From positions 130,168-194,167 of the forward strand of contig NQMI01000056.1 of assembly GCA_002270565.1 (NCBI GenBank): DNA of 64,000 bases, given 5' to 3'. Position numbers and translations under genes: made by a program. This DNA comes from Stenocarpella maydis. Lineage: Eukaryota; Ascomycota; Sordariomycetes; Diaporthales; Diaporthaceae. Under the pieces are notes generated by a model, which searched no databases, was not told the origin of the DNA, and saw only the letters and a list, made by a program, of their open reading frames with translations. Positions 34,281-44,394 of the stretch are shown one piece after another (the first letter of the stretch is position 1; each line of letters starts with the position of its first letter).

Positions 34281-37200
34281 GGTAGTGTGAACCAACTCCC
34301 TTGCTTCTCAACTTTGAAGCAAGCCAAACGTGGCTATCTTACAGTCATCCATACAATTTGCATCAGGGGCCCCACTGCTGCTATCTGAATATTTCTTCCC
34401 TGCTGCAACTTCGCATCTCTTGCTCCCAGCATTTGGTTATACGAACAACTTCGGGGTTCACCTGGGTTGTCGACTTGAAGCTGCAATGCCGTCTCTTTTT
34501 TTCCCCCAGATCCATTACACATGTAGGTAATACACCAATCTCAAGGTATTGGCTTATACCAGGCGGTCGATATGATGTTCAATTAACGAGCCGTAAATAT
34601 GAGCTGCTTGATATTCGGACATGCGTGGGAACATGGCGCGTCTGCTTGGTCCGAGTAATCGAGAACCGCCCTGCCAAGGCCCCAAGAATCAAAAGCTCAT
34701 CACGGCGCCGAGAGGCTTGCAGGTCTAGCATGAGATGTCTCGAGAGCGGAGGCATGGTTTCGGACAGCTGTGCTGTTCGCGTACAAAGAGAGAAATTGCA
34801 CAACTGGTCGGGCACCGGCCCTTGCCGCGTCGTAGACTGTCATGCCGTCGGAGCGGTGAGGCCCTCTGAACATTTCCCTTGCCGCCGGCTTACAATGCAC
34901 ATATGGAACACCAATCCCGCCAGGGCGGGCCGGGTTCATACAGTTCATATATGCAGGGTATGAAAGGGCCTGGGGATCAGACCCAAATGTAGGAGGCAAC
35001 GGTCGTGCTGATGCTGGAGAAGAGAGCGGAAATTGAGCCGCGACCCGTTGGCAACCGGCAAAAGGAGAAGCAGGCCGACGTCGGGCACAGACAGAGGCTG
35101 CGACAGTTGCCCGTTGAAAGCATTATTATGGGAGGACTTGTCTGGCGATGAGAAACAAGAGTTTCGTTTCACAAGCTTGGCGTTCGTCCCACAGGACGGC
35201 AGGAGAAACAGCCAGTGCGAGGCGCAACATGGGGATTTTGCTGGACATGTGTGCGTGCTGCCAGGGCCTGGGGGTGCGAGGCACAGAGGAAACAAGTCAA
35301 TTGGTATCCAGTTGATGTTACTAACGGCTGGAGGTCGTGCTCGGCTCTTTTCCGCACCCGCGGCTGAGCACCCCAAGGATCACTGTCAAGTCATGATGAG
35401 ATGCTGCGACGCGGTTGTTGCGTGCGAGCTGCCCGAGACATTATAACCCTAGGATTAATTGAGGGGGCCGGACACCCTTCGGGGTTCAGAAACACAGAGA
35501 GGCCCTCAATAAGTTTCCGGTCGGCGATGGTGTCTATGTACGGTGTCGTGAAACCGTCCAAACTCCCTGGCAAGCCCCTGAACGCCGGACACAGACGTCG
35601 TGCCTGTCTGCCGAGGTCCTCATGGCCCAACCCCGGGGGCCACAGCAATCTCAGTTCGGCAGAAGATGGAGAAGCAGTCATGTGCACCAGCTGCATCGCA
35701 CCGCAGGACGTGTGGGCAGTGGCCCATACGCTGATTTGCGGTGCGAGGCGGTCTGCAGCGCAAATGAATGCCGAAAGCATACATTACTAGCCCGGATCCC
35801 ACGAGGTCAGCACGGGCGCTTGCAGCCAATTGCCGCCGGTCCCTCTCCTCTCATACTTTCAAGGGCGGGTGGATAGAAAGGCCTGACTGGTTGCAACGGC
35901 ATGGTACATATCCGCACACTGCACTGGGCACTGCAACGTGAGGGCCTGGACCTGGGAGGCGAGTCCATGATCGATGGGGCGACCGGGCTGGGCCGACGAG
36001 GCGAGTCTCAGGTTGTCTTTGCCCGCTGCGCTGTCCACGCACCCCGAGGGCAAAAGTCAATCGTGTATCGACACGTCCGCAATGATGGCTGCCCCTGATG
36101 AAGACGGCAGCAGCAGACCAACCTGGCGGTCAGGCTCTGTGTCCTTCTCCCAGTCTTTCCCCACAGCCCAGGGCTGAGAACAGGGGAGAGGGCGGATGGC
36201 CATCCCTTCAGCCCTCGTGGTTCGGATGGCGAGAAACCACGACGTGCTCCACTAGACTGACTCTTTGTTCCCGTTTCGTTGCCAGGCTGCCATCGCGTCA
36301 CTGCGTTTCCTCCACAGTCCGTGCGGACAAGTGACAGCTAGGCCCGGCCGGGGCAAGGCTGGTCCCCCTTGGGCCCTAGCCAGGAACTCGAGATTACAGA
36401 CGCAGGAACAGCGTTGCAATCCGGCCCAACCTCGTGCAGAAAGAGGAAGAGCCTAATCCTACTGCCCACTCGGACCACCAGGCCGCTAGGTGGAAAACGG
36501 CTGGCCACGATCAGAATTAGCCGTGGCGCAAATGACAATGCCACTCAGACAGAGAACAATGGCCGGCTGGCCGTCGCCCATTGACGATAGCATCTAGACC
36601 ATCAGCCGGAGGACCCACGGCTAGCCCGGCTGACCAGAGAAGCATCAAGGCCAAACAAGGAGCCATCTCCTCTCTGCTCTCTGCCGCGCAGTATTGGTGT
36701 ATATACATAGTTGACATCAGATATATAGACACACACACACACGTATATATGTATATATATATACACCCATACACAATATCACACGACACCTCTCTGTCTT
36801 TCCGGGCCACAGCCGACGAGAGGGCGAAACTGTCTGCGCGGCACCCCGACGGTGGAACCTGGGAAATCGGTGCCTGTAATTTCCCGTCGTGCTGGCGCGG
36901 ATGGGATCATGCACGTCTTCAATACCTGCGCCCTTGGCGTCGCCAACAGGATTCGCCAGGTACCAACGACTTTTGCGCCGGCCTTGTTTGTAACGGCGAG
37001 TGGACAAGGGCTCCCTGAACCCTCTCTCATCCTGTTCCTTTCTTCCTTTGTGTCCCCGGCCATCACCTGGCCATTGATTCAATGGCCCCACCCCTTGGCG
37101 GCTGGCGGGTATGCCCTTTCTGCTGCCAACTGATGTCTCTGGCGCTAGTGGTTCCTCTCAGACAACAGGCATACTCGGTAGGTACAAGGGCCTCCATACC

Positions 37201-37201
<1 letters not shown>

Positions 37202-37237
<36 letters not shown>
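37202..37237 (+). repeat. (TG)18 microsatellite
   Basis: Eighteen uninterrupted TG units, about 580 bases upstream of the GPI-type gene. A length-polymorphic locus is likely. Confidence 0.95.
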
Positions 37238-37238
<1 letters not shown>

Positions 37239-37814
37239 TGTTTTCGTCCCAACTTCCTGACTTGCTTCACGCTTTTTAATTTCGTCTGTGGGTCACCCAA
37301 CCCCCCCCCCGGCATGCATTTCCTTCGTCTCTTGACTCCCTCTAGAAAACCCTCGCTCTTGATCTCCACCCATCCGCTGCCTATATTCCCTCACCCACGG
37401 ACTTCGTTGGCAAAGTCTGCTTACCCCGTACTACCATACCACTGTTTGAGATAGAACCAGGTTCTTCACACACTGGCCAGCTCGGCAGTCCATACCACAC
37501 TCACTTGCACCCTCTGCTGCATAAAACCACTTCGCAAGCCTTTGTTGCGCCCCCTCCGTCCGACCCAGAACTCGATCCATTCGTTTTCCGGAAAACCGAA
37601 TCGTACATCGCCAGCCGAAACCGCACACCTCTCACGCCCGAGACAGAAACCCACCGCTCAGGAGCGCAGCAACCGGACTTGGAGGCTATTCATCATATTA
37701 CTTGGCGACATCCACCTGCCGGGCTTACAAGACGACACTCGCCAACGCGACAAACGCTACATATATATTCACCGTGGATTCATTCGCGACATACGGCACC
37801 TTCATTTCGTCGCC

Positions 37815-38144
37815 ATGCAGTTGACCAGCATTTTTTCGGTGGCAGTCCTGCCCCTCCTCGCCCTCGCGCAGGACAGCACCTCAGGGACCACCACCCTCAC
37901 CCAGACGTCCACCATGACCAAGACCGTCACTCTGGCCAGCAATACTGTTACCATGACTGCTGCGACCAGCTCGACCGAGGCGCCTAGCGTCACCCGTACG
38001 TCCAGCCGGGCCACGGCGACACCGTCCTCGGCCGTCGCTTCCGAGACCCCCAGTAACGGCCTCGGCAACGGCGCCGCCTCCCTCGGATCCTCGCATGTGG
38101 CTATTGCCGGGGTCGCAGGCATGCTCCTCGTCGCATTCATGTAA
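37815..38144 (+). CDS. small Ser/Thr-rich GPI-anchored-type cell-surface protein
   Basis: The product is 109 residues from an ATG in strong context (GTCGCC-ATG). A signal peptide covers about residues 1-18 (MQLTSIFSVAVLPLLALA). The mature part is almost entirely Ser, Thr, Ala, Val and Pro, suited to dense O-mannosylation. The C-terminus has a small-residue segment (NGLGNGAASLG), a plausible omega site, then a hydrophobic tail (VAIAGVAGMLLVAFM) that runs to the stop, the classical signal for GPI attachment. Such short GPI proteins are common in fungal walls, and no enzymatic domain is present. No intron is needed. It is a solitary gene in a gene-poor stretch. Confidence 0.8.
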   Translation: MQLTSIFSVAVLPLLALAQDSTSGTTTLTQTSTMTKTVTLASNTVTMTAATSSTEAPSVTRTSSRATATPSSAVASETPSNGLGNGAASLGSSHVAIAGVAGMLLVAFM

Positions 38145-39590
38145 AGGTTCTCGACCAGGTCGGGTCGCTTCCTTTCTCCTTTCTTTCTTTAGGAGCGAGC
38201 TACGCGAGACCATTTTTCAAACCCATCTTCACGTTTCTATCCCCATACTGGTCAAGACGAACTCTTCGATGCGAGCATCACCCCTGGCCATTCCCTTGTC
38301 GATGCGAAGCAGCTGTCCAGACAAGTCCTCACTGGGCAAACCCCACGACTGGAAGGAAACGACCACGGCATTGCCCAGACGCTGAGCGCCTGGCTGCAAT
38401 CGGATCCGGCATTCACGACTACAAACACCCAATGGCATCACCGACACTACGAAAAAAGCATTTTGCATAGTTGGAGTTGAGAGTTTTGGTGGCTTGGCGA
38501 TGTTGGCGGCGGCATACTCTCAAAAATCTATTCACGGAGCTAACTACTTCTTCTTCACCCCCCCCCCCAGCGACATACCGAAATGCAGCCTCGGCCCTGG
38601 CCACCCAGTTGACCTGCACCCAGAGCGCATCGATTGCGACTCCAACCGAATGGTGCAACCTTCATCTCAGGTCCTGGTACTATAGGACACATCAACACTC
38701 AGGGGTTGAGCCTCACAACGATGGAAGACATCTCGCTGCTCGCTGGCCGGACATTCCCCAGGTCCTCAGCGGCCTCACAACTTCTTCACCTCTTCTACAT
38801 AATAGCTTGGCGGACTTGCTCTCTTTTTTTTTTTTTTATTACGGACGAGCCATGATGTCTTTGATTTAACCCCGCTGTCCGAGGACAGCGGGGACGACCT
38901 TGAGAACTGTTTATGCTTTTTTTTTTTATTCCCCCTTTTGTTACCTTTCTTATAACACAAAATCACCTTGAGATTTTACCACATACCAAAGAGTGCCGCC
39001 TCCTTGGTACGAGGACTGAGGCGGACTCGGATTGTTGATACCCACCCCATCTTCTGTTTCACACCCCGTGGGGGAGAAAAATATTGGTCTAGAGGGACAT
39101 GCGCACGGCAGGGGCTGAGACCACCCATTTGGGCGGTCTCACCGCGGGCCGGGGGCTGAGACCTGGTTTGAGGGATATTTTGACGACTTTCACTGAGACA
39201 TTATGCTTTTATTTTGATGAATTGAATATAGCATCTTGCACTAACTTGCGCAATATCTCTAGTCAAGTGATAGCCATGCCGGGTGGGAAAGGGCTTCATG
39301 ACGGGGTAAGCCCCTTGGTGTGTGTTCTACGGTGTGAGAGGGCACGCACATGAGCCCAGCAGCTTTTCAGTCAACCCATGGCCTGGACCAGGCGGCGCCT
39401 TCGACAGAACGTTGGTCTATTCCTCTTGCCCGAACTGACGGGGACCGTATTGCTCGCAGCAGGGTTTGCCCACTGTAGATAAAATCACACCTCCGCAGGC
39501 ATCCCACAAGTCAAATTTTGACTCCACTCGAAGTTGCTTCTTTTGCTAACAAGGTGGGCAATGTGTAACCTAACAGGTCCAAAATTGCCA
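38145..39590. other. intergenic, left flank of the transposon
   Basis: The stretch holds a strong hairpin at 38870-38893, and T-rich tracts near 38826-38839 and 38912-38925. Small frames (under 140 codons) have no domain. The right border is the target-site duplication of the MULE. Confidence 0.4.
38870..38893. repeat. perfect 10-bp hairpin with CGAG loop
   Basis: The arms CCCCGCTGTC and GACAGCGGGG are perfectly complementary with a 4-base loop. A T-rich tract starts about 20 bases downstream. Function unknown; it could fold in a 3' transcript of the upstream gene. Confidence 0.7.
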
Positions 39591-39598
39591 ATAGAAAA
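39591..39598. repeat. target-site duplication, left copy
   Basis: ATAGAAAA directly abuts the left terminal inverted repeat. The identical 8-mer directly abuts the right one at 42535. Confidence 0.9.
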
Positions 39599-39639
39599 GA
39601 GATCGGATATTCGCACCTAAAGAAACGGATGGTATACCC
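39599..39639 (+). repeat. left terminal inverted repeat of MULE
   Basis: 41 bp starting GAGATCGGATATTCGCACC. It pairs with 42494-42534 with three mismatches (positions 14, 20 and 21), all transitions. Confidence 0.93.
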
Positions 39640-39899
39640 GCTCGTATACCCCCCATGCGCCAATGTTTTTTTGCACCACCCATTCGCTATATAAAATAAT
39701 AATATACAGTTATTGACTATATATATATATTGCTACACATATGCTACTATCATTGCTTTGGCTTGCCCCTATCGTTTCTTTTCCCCTGGTGTTTTACTAC
39801 TTCTTTCCTTGTCTGCTGGGGCGTTCCTTAACCGATCCGAGCACCTAAATCTCCTCCTAGGTCTCCTTCTTGTTGCCGATGAGGTCCTCTATAGCTAGG

Positions 39900-42110
39900 T
39901 CTACCCATGGTAACTGGTTGACTGTCTCATGAGCACTCGTATGGCGCTTCTTAGCTGCTGGCTTGGGTGTTACAGTCGTTATTGCTGGCTGCTTTGGGAG
40001 CTGATGAGTGGCTGGCTTCGTGAGCCCTGCCTCTAATTGCTTATCCCGTTGGATTGCTTCTTGCTAGTTCTTCCTGCTATGGGAGTCCTTCTGGTTAAGG
40101 GACTGGAGGGTCTCGTCATTCTACTTAAATGCTGAGTTGATTCGTTGTATAGAAGCTATAGTCACCCTTATCTTATTGCCTGCCCTATTACCCAGACTAG
40201 TAGTTATTAAGGTTATCTTCTTGCCTAATATGGCTTGCCTATAGCTAGCAAGAATTCCTTCTTCTTATGCGCCAAATATACTCTCGTTATAAGGCTGTCC
40301 CTTTGTGGTAGTAACCTTCTTGGGTGAGAGGACTAGAAAGAGAGGATTTGCAATCAAGAGGTTACAATCGAGCTAGTAGAACTTAGGGATATCCTCCTTC
40401 TTAAGTGAGTAATCAGCTTCCTCAAGGTTAGCAAGCTGACTTGTGTAGGGCAAGCTAAATTGGGTGTAGATAGGGCAATTGCATGTAACTGGCGAGTAGT
40501 TGCCCCGTAGGATCTTCTTCTTGAGTATTAGAAGTGCGGAATTCCTTGCTGGTATGAGACGCTTAAGTGCTGCCTGTGTTATTTGAAGCGGAAGCTCGCT
40601 AAGTTACTTCTGCTTGTTGAACTTCTCTAGTGCTGCTATCTTCTAATGGGCTTCCTTAGGATGTAGAGTATGAGAACTATTGCTAATCATCTTATTGGTA
40701 GCCTAGATTAAATAGAAAATATTCTCTATTTTGTAGCTAAGAAAGACCTTTAGCTTGCAGTATATGGCTTCTGTGGAGGAGGTCGCATGTATGCTAAAGT
40801 TGAGGTTCTTGCAGGTCTTGTGCGCAGCTTATTTGGTGATAATCTTCTCTTCTTTATTAATATACTAGGTCTAAAGGTAGTTAATGATCGCCTCTTGGTC
40901 TGAGAACTTCTCTTAAAGGCGCTACTAAGCTGTATTGTAGATCTTATGATTAGTTGAGTACTTTATGAACTTTAGTAGGTTGAATAGAGCTTGGCGGGTA
41001 TAGGGGATATCCTCTAGATTAGGGACCTTTATGGGTATTATGGCCTTATTTCTCCCTAGTGCGTTAAGTAAGGCTAGATTTGGGCTCTCTTCCTTGTCTA
41101 CTTCCTTATCTGCTTCCTTGCCTGCTTCCTCCTCTTCCGCTATCGCTTGTAGCTTCTTCTACTTCTTTTTAATGTGTAGGGTAATGTTTGTATTGATATA
41201 GAAGATGTATAGTTGATGGCGTGCCTGGGGGAATTCATGCCTAATAGTGTTAATTAAAGTAGTATTATAGTTGGTTATGCAGATCGTTGGGTTGTTGGCT
41301 TGGCAATAGTGAAGGAGCTTGTAAACTTGCTTAAGAAGCTACTGGAAGTTGGGTTCCTTCTCGCTATTAATAATGCCTTGGAATAGGGGCAGGTTCTTCC
41401 TCATATGGGTTATGTAAGTACCTTGGAAGTATGGCATCTTCTTATTGTTTATTAAGTATGTATAGTCTATGGATAGGCATTGCGTAAAGTGATTCTCTTG
41501 GATTTATGCTATTTGCTTGTTTATATATTAGAAGATGCCCGTTATATTGTTCTTATTATTAGTGGTAAAGCGGTATTAGTATCCCTTCTTCTTAAGTAGA
41601 TCTAATAAAGCTTGGGTTGGGGTATAAATACCTTGCTCCTTTTTGCGCTAGTCTGCTAGCTAATTCTTTATTGTATTGGGCCCTAATTATATGTTTGGAT
41701 AGTGCTGTTGGAGTGCTTGTTTAAGCTTCTTTGGCTTGGCGGCTGAAGGGTCATGTGCTGTTCAGGAGAGGAATTCGTTTTGGGAAGCCGTTAGCCTTAC
41801 CCAGCTATACTGGGCCCTATTAACTTCTTAAGGACTATAATGGGTATGTTGTCCCTTTTGGATAATGAGCTTTTACTTGCCTCCTGTTGCCTTCATTGTA
41901 TGGGCAAGTACATGCTATCTATAGTCTGCTTTGATTGTTGTGGCGTTGTGTGTTGTGGCAGTTGAGGGTTGCTGGCTGCCTTAGCTGCAGGCTAATCATA
42001 TGCGATTTGGGTCTGACTTTTAGATGGCTATTAGGAAGCCAGCAGCTTTTATGGTTACATTTAATTCCGCCTTGAGGTTAGCAAAGGTATTATATCCATT
42101 GTAGAAAAGT
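39900..42110 (-). pseudogene. MULE transposase (FAR1-type DNA-binding plus MULE DDE domain), degenerate
   Basis: The minus-strand translation, read through stops, starts near 42110 with FYNGYNTFANLKAELN, a FAR1-like N-terminus. A zinc-type core ending in QKGQHTHY follows near 41850. Next come LKQALQQHYPNI and TPTQALLDLLKKKGY. The MULE catalytic block is next: CLSIDYTYLINNKKMPYFQG holds the first Asp, and the second block reads TNYNTTLINTIRHEFPQARH where active MULE transposases have TD. At least a dozen in-frame TAG/TAA codons lie between about 41690 and 40830, several where the family has Trp (for example before LLKQVYK). This pattern is that of TGG changed by G-to-A on the coding strand. 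An acidic Glu/Ala/Lys-rich segment follows near 41130-41090. Limits are approximate. The protein would not be functional. Confidence 0.85.
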
Positions 42111-42493
42111 TTTAGGAAGGGAGATGGGTTAGAAAGGGCTGGTTGGCAGCCGTTTGTAGTAGTGATATTGATGTTCCAGTTGTGATAGTCTGCCTGCTAT
42201 TGCGCCTTGAGATGGGTGTAGTTAGGGACCTGCGCTATTACTATAATGCTAGAAAATTTAATTCTAACTTATAAAGATGTATTTTTAATGGCAAAACAAT
42301 TAATTGTAAGAAGATCTAATTAGTATTGCATGTGGTGGGTGGTTAGCGAGGGAGTGTTGTTTGGTGGCTGAAGGAGGAATGGCAGGTCTACAGGCAAGGG
42401 AATAAAGGGCACCTGGTTGGGGTGGTATGTGATTTCAGGTATTATTAAATGGAGCGCTCTAATTGGCTGCAGCAGGCTAGCCCCAGCTTGTAC

Positions 42494-42534
42494 GGGTATA
42501 CCATCCGTTTCTTCGGGTGCAAATATCCGATCTC
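42494..42534 (-). repeat. right terminal inverted repeat of MULE
   Basis: Reverse complement starts GAGATCGGATATTTGCACCC; 38 of 41 bases match the left repeat. Confidence 0.93.
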
Positions 42535-42542
42535 ATAGAAAA
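42535..42542. repeat. target-site duplication, right copy
   Basis: ATAGAAAA, identical to 39591-39598. Confidence 0.9.
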
Positions 42543-43583
42543 TGTTTAACGAGATTTAACGTCTGGGATAGTAGAGGCGTAAAGTCACACAATCAACCAG
42601 CATAGCCCCCCGATACATTTACACCAGTCTGGCCCACCAATGTACCCACAAAACGATCAGCGCTGATAAGCATGGAGCAGTGAGCTTGTGTCCTGAGCCT
42701 ATTTTGACCTCAGTGAAGGTTCTTGCAAGCCCGCTGATCGGCGTGGACCCTCAATGCGGTGGGCAGTCTATGCCAGCCCACCAATTCCTTCCACAGGCAC
42801 ACAACGTAGCACAGGCATATATATAAGTATATATATAAGGCTCACCGTCTCTTTCCCACAGATCAGCTGGTCACGAACTTATGTAGCTGAGAGGCCTTTT
42901 CGCTCTAGGCTACCCCGTAGAAGTAATCCCATAAAAGCCCCTCTCACCATAGATGGTCTCAGCAAATGAAACCGGAGAGTCTCACCCACAGAAACAGAGG
43001 ACACACCGCGAGTACGGAGAGGTTACACCAGAACATTGCACAAGACTCTACGTCGAAGCCCCACTAAACCGACACCTACTTCCATAACACTCACTCCCAC
43101 AACACATATACCCATAATTCTTGTTCCGATATTCCTACCCTCATTATTCTTAGTAATACCCAAACCTCGTGAGGAACCGCCGCTGGTCAGATGATGCAAC
43201 CTGTATAAATCGTATGCACGCGAGGCCGGGCTATTCGGTCGTAATCTCCTGGCCGACCTGAATCCATAATTCTCTGGTCCGAAAGTATGTTTTCTGATAT
43301 TTCTACAGGTCATCAGTGCCATTGTTGCGAGGATGACAGACGTGAGAGGGCCACCCATTGGCAATGCTACAAGTTGCACTGACAGTGTATGTAGTGATGT
43401 ATCTGAGACCACTAATTATTCCTCCACACTCGAAATGATGTTTTTACCGTTTCCCCAGGCTACAGGAGGTCTTTTATGAGCCATGGAAAGCACCAGCTCG
43501 TGGGCCTCATGTGATGGGCAGAGGTCAATATCCCCATTACCTGCCTCGAATTCTTCTCCTCGGGATTCGATTAACACGGGTAG
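42543..43583. other. right flank of transposon, possible 5' remnants of the DUF6546 gene
   Basis: A segment at 43466-43490 reads EVFYEPWKA after a CAG acceptor-like site, resembling an earlier part of DUF6546 proteins, but in another frame from the clear part. TA-rich microsatellite-like sequence lies at about 42811-42838. No intact gene is seen. Confidence 0.35.
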
Positions 43584-44394
43584 CAAAACTTCACTAATTT
43601 TCATTTTGATGTAGACTATGTTTTCATTCTGGAATCACTAAACATCCAAGGGATTCGCAGGCTCACCCTTTTCGAGGATCATAATCGATATTATTCGAAG
43701 CTTATAACCGAGTTCCAAGAGCCCCGACATGCAGCAAAACGTCTGACTTGGACAGCTGCTCGCGCCGGTCGCTCACTTGAGCATTTATCTATCTCTTTCC
43801 TAATCGACGCAGGCTTGTTCTTCCGTTGCTGTAAGTCGGAGTGGGAGTGGGCCAACCTCCGATCCCTCAGCCTCACCTCACCATTATTAACTCGGAAAGC
43901 GAACCAGGCTGACACAGCCCATACGCTTATATCAGCAGCAGCAGCAGCAGCTTTGAGGACGCCGCAGCCGGAGACTATAGATTTATGGTATGGAGAGGCG
44001 GACAGCAACTCTTTTCAGATACCAATCAAAGCATGCCGCGATCACGTGGAGAAGCACGTGGGACTTTACCCAACTGACCCTCATCCTCCCGGCCTGGGAA
44101 ACTGTTGTATATGAGCATGGCACCGGACAGCTTGTTTTAACCAATGAATTGCTGTATTTCCGGGACGCTACCAAATCCCACGGCGATTCAATCCACTATC
44201 TGAAACTTTCACAGCCGGTGGTCCGGCCAGTGTCGTTGCAACAGATCCGCATGGAACACAAGGTCCATGCCGCCTGGCAGGAAGCCGCACGGAAACGTGA
44301 GGAGGGGCTGGAGAGCGACTTCACTATTGATGGAGAGAGTGACTCCGCGGAGGACTCGGAGACTAGCTTCACAGAGGAAACTGAGAGCGAATGA
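43584..44394 (+). pseudogene. DUF6546-family protein gene, frameshifted and probably 5'-truncated
   Basis: DUF6546 proteins are fungal proteins of unknown function. From 43584 the frame reads DVDYVFILESLNIQGIRRLT, then LFEDHNRYY, LEHLSISFLIDAGLFFR and WANLRSLSLTSPLLT. It continues through an alanine run coded by AGC-type repeats (near 43933-43950) to PETIDLWYGEA at about 43999. Here the family continuation (TATLFRYQSKHAAITWR) is in the frame one base further on, so one extra base lies near 43985-44000. The second frame runs through KSHGDSIHYLKL and VVRPVSLQQIRMEH to an acidic tail ending at 44394. Upstream of 43584 a TAG stops the frame and the expected N-terminal 200 or so residues are not seen in order. 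Either a pseudogene or a gene with sequence errors. The MULE right end is 1 kb upstream. Confidence 0.72.

Larger units (their letters stand above)
33451..37814. other. 4.4-kb gene-poor region
   Basis: An AT-rich stretch lies at about 33780-34060. The palindrome TACCTAGGTA is at 34271. Dinucleotide tracts lie at about 36730-36765 (CA then TA) and 37202-37237. A 220-codon frame at 34301-34963 is Cys/Arg/Ser-rich with no domain and was rejected. The last kilobase is the likely promoter and 5' leader of the gene at 37815. Confidence 0.4.
39599..42534 (-). mobile_element. Mutator-like DNA transposon (MULE), full length, inactivated
   Basis: This is a 2,936-bp element bounded by 41-bp terminal inverted repeats that match at 38 of 41 positions, and flanked by a perfect 8-bp duplication ATAGAAAA. 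Both ends read GAGATCGGATATT inward. TSDs of 8-11 bp are known for Mutator-like elements. The interior carries a MULE transposase on the minus strand with many in-frame stops. The base composition is shifted to TA, with the plus strand poor in CA. Insertion lies between the GPI-type gene and the DUF6546 gene, disrupting no recognised gene. Confidence 0.92.

Noticed and set aside
34301..34963. 220-codon plus-strand frame
   Set aside because: Composition dominated by Arg, Ser and Cys; no motif or exon continuation; lies in gene-poor DNA.
43935..43955. AGC-type repeat as a microsatellite of separate interest
   Set aside because: It simply encodes the alanine run that DUF6546 proteins have at this position.
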